Part shown: positions 7,544 to 19,700 of the stretch, piece by piece
How the letters are laid out: every line of letters begins with the position of its first letter
Numbering within the stretch: the first letter of the stretch is position 1
Assembly (NCBI GenBank): GCA_030584065.1
Contig: CP129489.1
Span: 2,523,497 to 2,587,496, forward strand
DNA length: 64,000 nt
Direction of reading: 5' to 3'
From: Flavobacteriales bacterium
Lineage (GTDB): Bacteria; Bacteroidota; Bacteroidia; Flavobacteriales_F; PHOS-HE28
The notes under the pieces: generated by a model
The model's database searches: none
What the model saw: only the letters and a program-made list of their open reading frames with translations
What the model was told of the DNA's origin: nothing
Translations under genes and position numbers: made by a program

Positions 7544-9724
7544 CTACTTGCTCAGCACCTTGAACTCGGTGCGCCGGTTGCGCGCATGCTCATCCTCCGT
7601 GCACTTCTCGCACACGCAGGCCTCACTCGGCCGGCTCTCCCCATAGCCACGGCTCACCAGGCGGTCCTTGGCGATACCCTTGCTGATCAGGTAGTCCACG
7701 GCGCTCTTGGCGCGCTTCTCCGACAGGTTCTTGTTGTAGGCATCCTTGCCGCGGCAATCGGTGTGGCTGCTCAGCTCGATGCGCACGGTGGGGTTGTCCA
7801 CCAAGGTCTGCACCAGCTTGTCCAGTTCCACCGCGGCATCGGGACGGATGTTCCACTTGTTGTAGTCGTAGAAGATGTTGTCAAGCCTCACCACCTGGTC
7901 CACCTTGAGCGGATAGAGGCGGAAATCGGTGCGGATGACGGGGTTTGGATTGCCCTTGGTGCTGATGCGCGCCGTCTGCTTGAAATAGCCCTCCTTCTCT
8001 GCCGCCAGGCGATAGTCGCTCTCCTTCCGCAGCGGGAACCGGTAGGCGCCCGTTCCATCGGTCGTGGCCCGTGCGACCTCGGTGCCGCTGCCGTCCATGA
8101 GCACAACGGTGGCCCCGGCCAGGGGCTGGTTGATGTCTCCATCGTACACGGTGCCCTCTGCCGCGTAGTCGTACTTCTCCATCTCGATCACGATCTCCTC
8201 CAAGGGGTCATCGTTCGTGGCGACTGGCATCTCGGCCTCATTGTAGCCGATCGCGTTGGCCACCAGCACGTAGCGCTCGCGGTACTCGGCGTCGATGGTG
8301 AACCGGCCGCCGGGCTGCAGGTCGAGCTTGGCGCGCTGAACGGTGGAGCCCTTGCCGTCCTTTAGCACGATCATGGCATCCTCCACCGGCGCCTTGGTGG
8401 CCTTGTCGATCACGCGGCCGGCCAGGCGCATGAGCTGTGGCCGTATGGTGCACCCGTAGATGTCGTCGCTGCCAACGCCACCGGTGCGGTCGCTGGCGAA
8501 GAAGCCGACGCTGTCGTTGAGGAGCAGGAGGCTGTGGTCGTTGAACCGCGTGCTCATGGGGTAGCCCAGGTTGAACACGTTCCCCGGCCCATTGGCGCCG
8601 ATGCGCGTGTAGAACAGGTCGAGCCCGCCGAGCCCGGGATGGCCGTTGCTGGCGAAGTAGAGCGTGCCGTTGCCCGCTATGAAGGGGTGCATCTCATCGC
8701 CGGCGGTGTTCACCTTGGGCCCCATGTTCTGGGGAGCGCCCCACTGATTGCCCAGGTTCTCGCAGAACCAGATGTCCACACCGCCCTCGCCGCCCGGCCG
8801 GTCGCTCGCGAAGTAGAGCCGTCGGCCATCAGGGCTCACGCAGGGATGGCCCGTGCTGTAGTCGGGGCTGTTGTGGTCGAAGGGCACCAGATTGCCCCAT
8901 TCCGGCTGGCCGAACTCGCCCTTCACGATATCGGCGAAGTAGATGGCCAGGTTGAGCTCGCCGCGAGGGCTGCGGCTCACGGTGCCGTAGTACACGTTGT
9001 TGCGCGTGAAGTAGAGGCGCTGGGCCAGTGAATCGAAGCTGGCGGTGCCCTCGTGATAGCGCGTGTTGATGTGCTGCCTCATCACCAGCGGCTCCTCGGC
9101 CGTCTCCCCCTTGAGCATGGCGCTGTAGAGGTTGAGGAAGGGCTGGTCATCCCACGGGTAGGAGCTGCGGCCGCCGGGGCCCTCGCCCCGTGCGCTGCTG
9201 AAGAGCAGCAGCTCGCCCATCACGGTCATGCCGAGGTCCGCCTCGGCGCTGTTGATGGGCACGGTGCGGATGGTGGCGCTGGCGCTGTCGCGCTTGAGCC
9301 GGAAGAAGAGATCGGGAGTGCGCAGGTAGCCCTGCACGCGCTTGTCATCGGGGCGCTCCTTGGCGTATTGCTCGTATTGCTCCAGGGCCTCAGTGTACTT
9401 GCCATTGGCGCGGAGCTGGTCCGCGAAGCTCAGGAGGTCATCGGCGGTGCGGCCCGGTGCGATCATCAGGCGTCGGTAGGCGCCCTCGGCGCTGGGCGCA
9501 TCGCCCAGCTTCCTGTAGGCGACGGCCAGCCTCCGCAGGATGGCGGCATCGCTCTGGCCCTTTGCATCGAGGTTCTCGTAGATCGCGGCCACTTTGCCGT
9601 AGTCGAAGACGTCGGCATAGCGGTCGGCCATGCGCTGCTGCAGCTTCTGCGCCTGCACGCCGCCCCCGGCCATCAGCAGTGCGGCGGCGATCAGCGTGTG
9701 AACGGTTGTCATGCGTGCCGTCAT
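7544..9724 (-). CDS. PorE-like T9SS component: TPR / beta-propeller / CarboxypepD_reg / OmpA
   Basis: 726 residues with signal peptide (MTTVHTLIAAALLMAGGGVQAQ). Domains in order: TPR helices (about 25-130), PD40/WD40-like propeller (about 150-420; repeats such as GHPCVSPDGRRLYFASDRPGGEGGVDIW), a carboxypeptidase regulatory-like unit (about 435-590) and an OmpA-C peptidoglycan-binding domain (about 600-726; LDNIFYDYNKWNIRPDA, SSHTDCRGKDAYNKNLSEKRA). This is the four-domain order known for Porphyromonas PorE, which tethers the type IX secretion machinery to peptidoglycan. It starts 2 bp after the PorP/SprF stop. Several paralogues usually exist per genome, so orthology to the core PorE is uncertain. 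Confidence 0.88.
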   Translation of the reverse strand: MTARMTTVHTLIAAALLMAGGGVQAQKLQQRMADRYADVFDYGKVAAIYENLDAKGQSDAAILRRLAVAYRKLGDAPSAEGAYRRLMIAPGRTADDLLSFADQLRANGKYTEALEQYEQYAKERPDDKRVQGYLRTPDLFFRLKRDSASATIRTVPINSAEADLGMTVMGELLLFSSARGEGPGGRSSYPWDDQPFLNLYSAMLKGETAEEPLVMRQHINTRYHEGTASFDSLAQRLYFTRNNVYYGTVSRSPRGELNLAIYFADIVKGEFGQPEWGNLVPFDHNSPDYSTGHPCVSPDGRRLYFASDRPGGEGGVDIWFCENLGNQWGAPQNMGPKVNTAGDEMHPFIAGNGTLYFASNGHPGLGGLDLFYTRIGANGPGNVFNLGYPMSTRFNDHSLLLLNDSVGFFASDRTGGVGSDDIYGCTIRPQLMRLAGRVIDKATKAPVEDAMIVLKDGKGSTVQRAKLDLQPGGRFTIDAEYRERYVLVANAIGYNEAEMPVATNDDPLEEIVIEMEKYDYAAEGTVYDGDINQPLAGATVVLMDGSGTEVARATTDGTGAYRFPLRKESDYRLAAEKEGYFKQTARISTKGNPNPVIRTDFRLYPLKVDQVVRLDNIFYDYNKWNIRPDAAVELDKLVQTLVDNPTVRIELSSHTDCRGKDAYNKNLSEKRAKSAVDYLISKGIAKDRLVSRGYGESRPSEACVCEKCTEDEHARNRRTEFKVLSK

Positions 9725-9726
9725 GG

Positions 9727-10662
9727 TCAGAAGTAACGGGGTGAACGGATGCCCTTGGCCGGCTTGCCCAGCTCAAGGCCGAGCATGATCTCGTGGCTTC
9801 CGCCGCTGTAGTTGCGCAGGGGCGAGAGCGGGAAGTCGTAGGCGTATCCGATGGTGAGGTCGTTGGTGATGTGGTACTGCGCCAGCGCGCCCACCGCGTC
9901 GGTGTGCCGGTACATGGCGCCCAGCCAGAACTTCTCGAAGAAGAGCACGTTGGCGCTGAGGTCGAAGCTCACCGGCGCGCCCTGCACCGCCTTCACCAGG
10001 AAAGTGGGCTTGAACTTGTGGTAAAGGCCCAGGTCGAACACGTAGCCGCCAGAGAGGAAATAATGCGGGCGCTGGCCAGGCTGGCTGACGAAGGCGAGCG
10101 AATCGGTCTGGAAGAACTCGGTGCGCAGCAGCTTGGGCGTGCTGATGCCGAGGTAGTGCCGGTCGCTGTACCACATGATGCCGAAGCCGAACTGGGGGTC
10201 GAGCTTGGTGTTCACGTTCTGCTGGAACACCTGGTCGCCCGCGGTGAGCGGGTTCAGCTCGGTGAAACGGCCTTGGAACAGGTTCAGTCCGCCCTTGAGG
10301 CCGAAGGCGAGCTTGCTCTCCCCGAGGAACATCCGATAGGCGGCATCCACCATGAAGGTGTATTGGGTGATGGGCCCGTGGGCATCGCGCATGATGGTGC
10401 CTCCCAAGGCGAAGCTCTCGTTGAACACAGGGCTATGCGCCGTAAGCGTCTGCGTTGTGGGTGCGCCTTCGAAGCCGACCCATTGGTGGCGGGTGAGCGC
10501 CTTCAGGCTCACCCTGTCGCTGCTGCCCGCGTAGGCCGGATTCAGGGCCAGCAGGTTGAACATGTACTGCGTGAACTGCGGGTCCTGCTGAGCGAAGAGC
10601 GCGGTGCCGAGGAAGAGCGCGAGCGCCGTCCCCATCCATCGTTTGGCCTGTCTCATCTTCAT
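9727..10662 (-). CDS. PorP/SprF family type IX secretion outer-membrane protein
   Basis: 311 residues from ATG 10662. Signal peptide MKMRQAKRWMGTALALFLGTALFAQ and then QDPQFTQYMFNLLALNPAYAGS, the family signature at the mature N-terminus; the remainder alternates barrel strands and ends in an aromatic. PorP/SprF proteins sit in the outer membrane and help export or anchor large type B CTD adhesins such as SprB. Here it directly follows the 3248-residue CTD protein and precedes the PorE-like gene, the classic arrangement. An alternative ATG at 10710, immediately after the adhesin TAA, would add a 16-residue Arg-rich leader and is less likely. Confidence 0.93.
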   Translation of the reverse strand: MKMRQAKRWMGTALALFLGTALFAQQDPQFTQYMFNLLALNPAYAGSSDRVSLKALTRHQWVGFEGAPTTQTLTAHSPVFNESFALGGTIMRDAHGPITQYTFMVDAAYRMFLGESKLAFGLKGGLNLFQGRFTELNPLTAGDQVFQQNVNTKLDPQFGFGIMWYSDRHYLGISTPKLLRTEFFQTDSLAFVSQPGQRPHYFLSGGYVFDLGLYHKFKPTFLVKAVQGAPVSFDLSANVLFFEKFWLGAMYRHTDAVGALAQYHITNDLTIGYAYDFPLSPLRNYSGGSHEIMLGLELGKPAKGIRSPRYF

Positions 10663-10710
10663 TGGAGCTTGGTGGGGGCGCCGGCGGGCGCGCCCGTGCG
10701 GTTGGGTCAT

Positions 10711-13700
10711 TTAGCGGCGCAGGTAGATGAAGCCCGTGTAGGGGTCGGCATCGGTGCCCAGGTCCAGGACATAGTAGTAGGTACTCTCCGGCAGGCCCTC
10801 CTTGAAGGCCGAGCCGAACTGGCTGGTGCCATCCCACTGGTTGGTGTAGGGGGCCGCCTCATACACCTTGTTGCCCCACCGGTTGAACACGATGAACTTG
10901 CTGCCCGGGTAGCTCTCGATGTTCGTGATCACGAACACATCGTTCACCCCATCGCCGTTGGGCGAGTACGCATCGGGGATCGTGATCGTGAGGCAGTCCT
11001 TGATGAAGACCACCATGGTGTCCGAGGTGGTGCCGCAATCGCCGTTGGTCACGGTCCATGCGAAGACGTTGGTGCCGAGCGCGAGCCCCGTCACGGCCGA
11101 GGCGGGGTTGCCAGGCTCCTCGATGACACCGCTGCCGCTCACCAGGCTCCATGAGCCGCTGGCCGTACTTGTTGCCGGTACGGCATCGAGCGTAGCGGTG
11201 GTGATATCCTGGCAGAACTGCTGGCTCGGGCCCGCATCCGCCGCAGGCACCGCGCTGTCGAACACGGTGATGGAGACCGCATCGGAGGTGAGGCCGCATT
11301 CGCCGTTATCCACCGTCCAGCGGAAAATGTTCTCCCCGAGGCCCAGGCCTGTGATGGCCGTGAAGGGGTCGGCTGCATCGACGATGGTGCCTTGGCCGCT
11401 CACGAGGCTCCAGCTGCCGGTGGCCGGCGCCGTGGCCGAGCTGGCCAGCATGGTCACGGGGCCGTCGATCGGCGTGCAATAGCTCTGGTCTGGGCCAGCC
11501 GCTGCCGCAGGGGCCTGGCCGTCGAACACCTGTATGGTCACCTGATCGGTGGTGATTCCGCAGGGCCCATTGTCCACCACCCACTGCAGCACGATGGTCC
11601 CCACGCCGAGACCGCTCAGGGTGGCATTGGGATCGTTCGGGTCGCTCAGCGTGCCGGTGCCGCTCACGAACACCCACGTGCCGGTGGCCGGGAAGGTGAC
11701 CGCGCTGCCGCTGAGCCCGGTGCTGGTGACGGGCGTGCACAGCTGCTTGTCGGGTCCCGCATTGGCTGCAGGCTGACTGGCATCGAACACGGTGATGGTC
11801 ACCTCGTCCGAACTGCCCTCGCAGGGGCCGTTGCTGATGGTCCACCGGAAGGTGTTGGTGCCCACCGAGAGCCCGCTCACCGTGGTGGTGGGGCTTGCAT
11901 CATCCGCGAAGGAGCCGGTGCCGGCGATCACCGTCCACTGGCCCGTGCCAGGGAAGGTGACTGCGTTGGCCGCCAGGGCGGTGCTCGTCGCAGGGGTGCA
12001 CAGCTCCTGGTCGGGGCCGGCATCGGCGGCGGGCTGGTCGCCATCGAAGATGAAGACGCTGATCTGGTCGCTGCTGGTTCCGCATGCGCCATTATCGATG
12101 GTCCATTCGAAGACATGCTCACCCACACCGAGGCCGAACACCGCCGTGTTGGGGTCGTTGGGGTCTGCGAGCGTACCGGTGCCGCTTATGGAGACCCAGG
12201 TGCCAACCGCCGGGAACACGGGATCGTTGGCGATCAGCACAGCGCTGTTCGTGGGCGTGCACCAGTTGATGTCGTTGCCGGCTTGAGCAGGGGCCGCTTC
12301 GCCATCGAAGATGTCCACCTGCACGGTATCGCGGCTCGGCGGTCCGAATCCGCACTGGCCGTTGTAGATCTCCCAGACGAACTGGTAGGATCCCACGCCG
12401 AGGCCGGTGATCACAGTGGCCGGGTCATTCGGGCTGACGATGACTGCGGGTGCGCCGAGCACCTGCGTCCAGGTGCCTACGCCCGGCGTCTCCGGCACAT
12501 TGCCCGCCATCGCGGTCTGGTCCACCGGTGTGCAGAGCTCCTGGTCGGGCCCGGCATCCGCCAAGGGCGCTGACGGATTGTACACGCGCACGCTCACCGT
12601 ATCCGTGAGCACGCCGTTGTTGGGGCAGGGGTCCCATTCCAGCGTCCACACGAAGGTGTTCACGCCCTGTGAGAGCCCGGTGATCTGGGTGTTCGGATCG
12701 TTGGGGTCGGCGATGATGCCGGTGCCGGCGATCAGCGTCCACGTGCCCTCTGCCGGTGCGGGTGGCTGCTCGCCCTGAAGGTTGATCGCGGTGATGGGGA
12801 GGCAGGTCTCCAGATCGGGGCCCGCGTTTGCCGCTGCGGTGGTGTCATCGTAGAGCACGATGGTCACTTGGTCGAGGCTGCTGCCGCAAGGCCCGTTGTA
12901 CACCTCCCATTGATAGGTGTTCACGCCGATGGCGATCTGCTCAATGAGCGTGAGCGGATCGTTGGGGTTCACCGGGTTCCCTGCTCCGGCAAGCACGCTC
13001 CATGTGCCTTGGGCCGGGAAGATGAGCGCGCTGCCCGCCATGAACACGCTGTCCTGCGGCACGCACAGCTCCTGATCGAGGCCGGCATCGGCCGGGGGAT
13101 TGGTTGGGTCGAAGACGAAGATGCTCACCTCATCATCGGTGGTGACGCACGTACCGCTCGCGATGGTCCATCGGAAGATGTTCTCGCCCACGGCCAGGTT
13201 GGTGACGGAGGTGATCGGCGATGACGGGTCGGCGATATCGCCCTGGCCGGCTGCCAGCGTCCATGTGCCCACTGCGGCGCCCACAGGTGCATTGCCCGTG
13301 ATCGTCACGCTGTTGTCGGGGAAGCAGAGCTCCTGGTCGGCTCCTGCATCCGCAGGCGGCGCCTGCGCATCGAAGAGGATGATCGTGACCTGGTCGCTGG
13401 TGAGGCTGTTCGCGCAGGAGCCGTTGTAGACCTCCCATTGGAACACGTTCACGCCGAGGCCGAGGTTGGTGATCTCGGTATTCGGATCGTTCAGGTCGGC
13501 GATGTCGCCGCTCCCGCTCACCACTGTCCACGTTCCCACCGCGGGGAAGGTGATGGCACTGCCCGCCATGGTGGCGCTGGTCACCGGCGTGCACACCTGC
13601 TGGTCCGGACCCGCCTCCGCATCCGGATTGTTCGCATCGTAGACACGGATGGTGACGATGTCGGTGGTGAGGCTCGGGTCGCACGGGCCGTTGCTTACGG

Positions 13701-16700
13701 TCCACTGGAAGATGTGCTCACCCACCGTCAGCCCGGTTACGGCGCTCGCCGGGTCGTTCGGGTCGAGGATGCTTCCGGTACCGCTCACAAGCGTCCACGT
13801 CCCGATGGCGGGAGCGATGATGGCGCTGCCCTGCAGGTTGGTGGCCGCAGCAGCGCCGGTGGGCGTGCAGAGCTCCTGATCGGGCCCGGCATCCGCCACC
13901 GGGTTGTTCTCATCGTACAGCGAGATCACGGCCTGATCGCTGGTGATGCCGTTGGGGCAGGCGCCATTGTCCACCGTCCATTCCACCACGATCACGCCGA
14001 CACCGAGGCCGGTGATGGTGGTGCTCGGACTGTTGGGGTCCGTCACGGTTCCTGTGCCTGAAACCACGGTCCAGGTGCCTACGGCCGGGAAGGTCACCGG
14101 GCTGCCGTTGAGCTGTGCCGAGGTGCCCTCGCTCGTGCACAGGCTCTGGTCGTTGCCGGCATTCGCGTTCGGGTTATTGGCATCGAATACCTGCACGCTC
14201 ACCGCATCCGTGGTGATGCCGTTGGCGCAAGGCCCGTTGGTCACCGTCCAGGAGAAGATGCTCTCGCCGATGGCCAGGTCGAAGACCACCGTGCTGGGGT
14301 CGTTCGGGTTGGCGATGGTGCCGGTGCCGCTCACCAGGGTCCACGTGCCCACGGCGGGGAAGGTCACGGGGCTGCCCTGCAAGGTGGTGGTGGTAACGTC
14401 CGCCGTGCACAGCTCCTGATCGGGACCCGCATCGGCAACGGCATTGTCGGCGTCGAAGACGAAGATGCTCACCAGGTCGCTGCTGCCGCTGGTCTCGCAG
14501 GGGCCGTTGTCCATGGTCCACATGAACACGTTCTCGCCCACGGCCAGGTTGGTCACCAGGGTGTTCGGGTCGTTGGGATCGGCGATGTCGCCCTGCCCGC
14601 TGATCAGGGTCCATGTGCCGAAGGCCGGCACGATGGGCGTATTGCCCTGCAGGTTGGTGCTGGTCTGCGGGGTGCAGAGCTCCTGATCGGTTCCGGCGCT
14701 GGCGCTCGGATTGTTCAGGTCGTAGAGGAAGATGGTCACCTCATCCTGCGTGAGGCCATTGGCGCAGGGCCCATTACTGACCGTCCAACGGAACACGTTG
14801 ATACCCACGCCCAGGTCGGTGACGGTGGTGGTGGGCGAATCGGGGCTGGTGATGGTGCCCTGCCCGCTCACCAGCGTCCACTGGCCCGTGGCCGGGAAGA
14901 TGGGGGCATTGCCGAAGAGCGTGGTGATGTTCGTGGGGGTGCACAGGTCCTGGTCCTGGCCGGCATCCGCAGCGGCGTTGTCGGCATCGAATACGAAGAT
15001 GCTCACGCGATCCACGGTGGGCGCTGCGCAGGGCCCATTGAATACGGTCCACTCGAACACGTTCTCGCCTACAGCGAGGCCGGTGATGGCCGTGGCGGGC
15101 GATGACGGATCGGCGATGCTGCCCTGGCCGCTCACCAAGGTCCACTGGCCTGTCGCCGGGAAGATGAGGCCGCTGCCCGCCATCACGGTGCTGGTCTGCG
15201 GCGTGCACAGCTCCTGATCGGGACCAGCATCGGCCACCGGGTTGTTGGCATCGAACACGCGTACGCGCACCTCATCTTCGGTGGTGCCGCAAGGGCCGTT
15301 GGCGATGTTCCATTGGAACACATGCTCACCGGCCGGGAGCCCGGTTACGGTCGTGGCCGGATCGCTCGGGTCCGTGATGGCGCCGAAGCCGCTGACCTGG
15401 AACCAGAAGCCCTCCGCCGGGAACGCTGCCGCGTTGCCCGAGAGCGTCACTTCGCTCGCCGGGGTGCAGATCTCGATGTCACCGCCGGCATCGGCCGCGG
15501 CCTGCTGGTCGTCGTACACGAAGATGCTCACCAGGTCGGTGGTGATGCCGTTGGCGCAGGGGCCGTTGCTCACCGTCCACCGGAAGATGTTCTCGCCCGT
15601 GCCCAGGCCGATCACCAGGCTCGTGGGGCTGGCCGGGTTGGTGATGGTGCCGCTGCCGCTCACCAGCGTCCACGTGCCGGTGGCCGGGCTGATCACATTG
15701 CTTCCCTGCAGCGAGGTGCTGGTGGCTGGCAGGCACAGCTGCTGGTCGTTGCCGGCATTCGCAACGGGGTTCAGGGCATTGAAGACGCGGATGGTGACCT
15801 CGTCCGAGGTGGTGGAGCACTGGCCATTGACGATGGTCCAGGCGTAGGTGTGGGTGCCCACGGGCAGACCGCTGATGGTCGTATTGGGGTCATTGGGGTC
15901 GGCCACCGTTCCGCCTGCGCCACCGGTGAGGGTCCAGGTGCCCACGGCAGGGCCGATGGGCGTGTTGGCCGCCATGCTCACGCTGCTCGCGGGCGTGCAG
16001 ACATCGATATCCGCACCGGCATTGGCAGCGGGCGCTTCATCGTCGAACAGGAACACCGTCACCTGATCGGTGGTGATGGGGCTCGGGCAGGCGCCGTTGT
16101 TCACCTGCCACTGGAATACGTTGGCCCCGATGCTGAGGCCGCTGACCCCCGTGGTGGGCGAATTGGGGTTCGCGATGGTGCCGCTCCCGCTCACCAGCGT
16201 CCAGGTGCCGAGGGCGGGGAACACCGGCGTATTGCCCGTGAGCACGGTGCTGGTCGTGGGTGTGCACAACTGCTGGTCCGCACCGGCGGCAGCCGCGGGG
16301 CTATTCGGGTCGAAGACATAGATGTCGACCAGGTCGCTCGTGATGCCGCATGCGCCGTTGTTGATGCTCCAGCGCAGCGTGTTCAGGCCGATGCTCAGGC
16401 CCGTGACCGTCGCGGTGGGGCTGCTGGCATCGCTGATGCTGGCCGTGCCCGCCACCACGCTCCAGCTGGCCGTGGCCACGCCGGTGGGCGGATTCGCTGC
16501 CATCACCACGCTGCTCGACGTGCCGCATACGCTCTGGTCCGGGCCGGCCACCGCCGCTTGCGCATCGCCGTCGGCCAGCGTGATGGTCATGGTGCTGCTG
16601 GTGATTCCGTTCGGGCAATTGCCGTTGGTCACCGTCCAGGTGAACTCGCTCACGCCGACCTGAAGGCCCGTGATGGCGGAGGTGGGGCTGCTGGGGCTGA

Positions 16701-19700
16701 CGATGGTGGCGGCCGGGCCGGCGCTCTGGCTCCAGACGCCCTGGGCGGGGAAGGTCACCGGACTGCCTTCCAGCACGGTGCTCGTCACCGGCGTGCAGAA
16801 GGATTGGTCGGGACCGGCCTCAGCGAGCGGGTTGTTCGGATCGTAGATGAAGATGCTCATCTGATCCGTGGTCACGCCCGAGCAAGGGCCGTTGCTCACC
16901 GTCCACTGGAAGATGTTCTGACCGACCTGCAAGCCGGTGATGGACGTGATGGGGCTCGACGGGTCGGTGATGGTACCGGTGCCGCTCACCAGGGTCCAGG
17001 TACCCGTGGCCGGGGAAATGATGGCGCTGCCGGCCATGGTGGCCGTGCCGTTGGTGGTGCAAAGCGACTGGTCCGGGCCGGCATCCGCGGCAGGCGTGCC
17101 GAAATCGAACACGCGCACGGTCACCTCATCGGCGGTGACGCCGGAAGGACAGGGCCCATTGTCCACCGACCAACTGAAGACATAGGTGCCCACCGCGAGA
17201 TTCCCGATCTGCGTGGTGGGGCTGTTCGCATCCGCGATGGCCGCGCCCGGCGGACCGCTGACGATGCTCCAGGTGCCGATGGCGGGGAATGTGGCGTTGC
17301 TGGCCGCCATGATCACCGCATTCGGTGCCACGGGCACGCAGATCTCCTGGTCCGGACCGGCATTGGCCGGCGCATTGGCCGGGTCGTAGTTCAGGATGGT
17401 CACCTCATCCTGCGTGGTGCCGCAAGGGCCGTTGCTCACGGTCCAGCGCAGCGTCACGCTGCCTGTGACGAGGCCGGTGACCGCCGTCGTCGCGCTGTTC
17501 GCATTGGCAATCGTCGCGGTCCCGCTCACCACCGTCCAGATGCCCTGTGCGGGAGCGGCCACCGCGCTGGCGGCCATCACGGTGGAGCCGGCTCCGCAAA
17601 GGCTCTGGTCCGCACCCGCATCGGCCGCCGCCACCGCAGGGTCGAAGAGCGTCACCCGCACATCGTCGGTCGTCGCGCTGCCCGGGCAGGGTCCATTGGA
17701 GGTGGACCATCGGTAGATGTTCACGCCCAGCGCCATGCCAGTCACTGTGGTGGCCGGGTTGGTGGCATCGGCGAAGGTGCCGGCTCCGCTCACCACGGTC
17801 CAGGAGCCGCTGGCGGGTGCTGTCGGCGCATTGGCGGCCAAGGTCACGCTGGCTACCGGGGCGCAGAAGCTCTGGTCGGGCCCTGCATTGGCCGCCGGGG
17901 CGTTGCGGTCGAATACGCGGATCACCACCTGGTCATTGGCGGTGGGCGGAATGCACGGGCCATTGCTCACCGTCCAGCGCAGCGTATGCGTGCCAACCGC
18001 CAGGTTGGTCACCGTGGTGGTCGGGCTGGCGGGAGCGGTGATGACGGCGCCTGCGGGGCCGCTCACGATGGACCAGCTGCCCGTTGCAGGCAGGGCCACG
18101 GCCGATGCCGCCAGCGTTGCCGAGGCAAAGGAGCTGCCGGTAGCGGTGCAGACATCCTGGTCCGGGCCGGCGTTCGGTGCCGGCAATGCGGGATCGAAAC
18201 GGGTGATGGTGACCTGCGAGCTGGTGACGCCATTGGCGCAGGGGCCATTGCTCAAGGTCCACCGGAACACGTTGGCGCCGAACGAGAGTCCGCTGACCCC
18301 CGTGGTGGGGCTCGTCGCATCCGTGAAGGTCCCCGTACCGCTTACCACGCTCCAGACCCCGGAGGCCGGAGCAAGAGGTGCGTTGCCCGCCAACGTGGTG
18401 GAACTGCTGCACACAGACTGGTTGGGGCCCGCATTCGCGGCGGGGCTCGCCGGGTTGAACACCACGATGCTCACCTCATCCTGCGTGGTGGGCGGAACGC
18501 AGGGTCCGTTGCTGATGGTCCAACGGAAGGTGTTCACCCCGATGCCCAATCCGCTGACAGCGGTGCTCGGGCTGCTCGCATTGGCGAAGGTGCCGGTGCC
18601 GGCGACCACCGTCCACGAGCCCGTGGCGGGCGCAATCGGTGCATTCCCCGCAAGCGTGGCGGAACTCGATGGCGCGCAGAGCTGCTGGTCGGGGCCTGCA
18701 TTCGCCGTCGGCTGCGCATTGCTGAACACGAACACGGTCACTTGGTCGCTGGTCGGTGCGCCGCAAGGCCCATTGGTGATCGTCCAGCGGAACACGTTCG
18801 CTCCCACGCTGAGGCCGCTGACGGCCGTGGTGGGGCTGGCGGCATCGGCGAAGGTGCCAGTGCCGCTCACGAGCACCCATGCACCGCTTGCGGGCGCAGG
18901 CGCGCTGTTGGCCGCCAGCGTGGTACCGGTGCTGGGAAGGCAGATGCTCTGGTCGGGGCCCGCGTTCGCCGCCGGCTGCGCGGGATTGAAGCTGGTGATC
19001 ACCACATCGTCGCTGGTGGTGCCGCAGGTGCCGTAGTTCACGGTCCACCGGAACGTGTTTGCGCCGAGGCCCAGCCCGCTGACGCTCGTCGTCGGGCTGT
19101 TCGGGTTGGCGAAGGTGCCCGAGCCGCTCACCACGCTCCAAGTGCCCTGCACCGGCCAGGGAAGCTGCCCGGCCAGGGTGGCGGTGGTCCCGCAAACGCT
19201 CTGGTCGGGACCCGCATTCGCCGGGGTGAAGGGCGGCGTCACCTGCACGACGTAGCCGAAGTTGTTCACGCCGTTGAGCACGCACGCATTGTCGGCCACG
19301 TTCACCGCGAAGAGGTTGGGGCCGATATCGCTCGCGGTCGGAGTCCAGCAGAATGTGCCCACCGGCAGCGGTCCGCTGGTGGTGGTGAAGGTGGCCCCTG
19401 GAATGCCGTTGTTCCAGCTCATCGTCACCGTCTGGCCCGCATCGGCATCGCTGCTGTTCACGGTGAAGCAGAAGGGCACGCCGGCGCATACGCTATAGGT
19501 ATAGGTGCCCGTGCCGTTCACGCCGCTCACCTGCGGCAGGTTGTTGGTGCAGGTGATGATCACGAACTGCACGTCGCGGATGTACTCGCCGATCTGCACC
19601 CCGTTGCGCCATTCGCGCACGCGCACCGTCACCACGCCCACCTGCTGGATGCTCGGCACGAAGGTGATGGTGCCCGTGACCGGGTCGATCTGCACACCGT

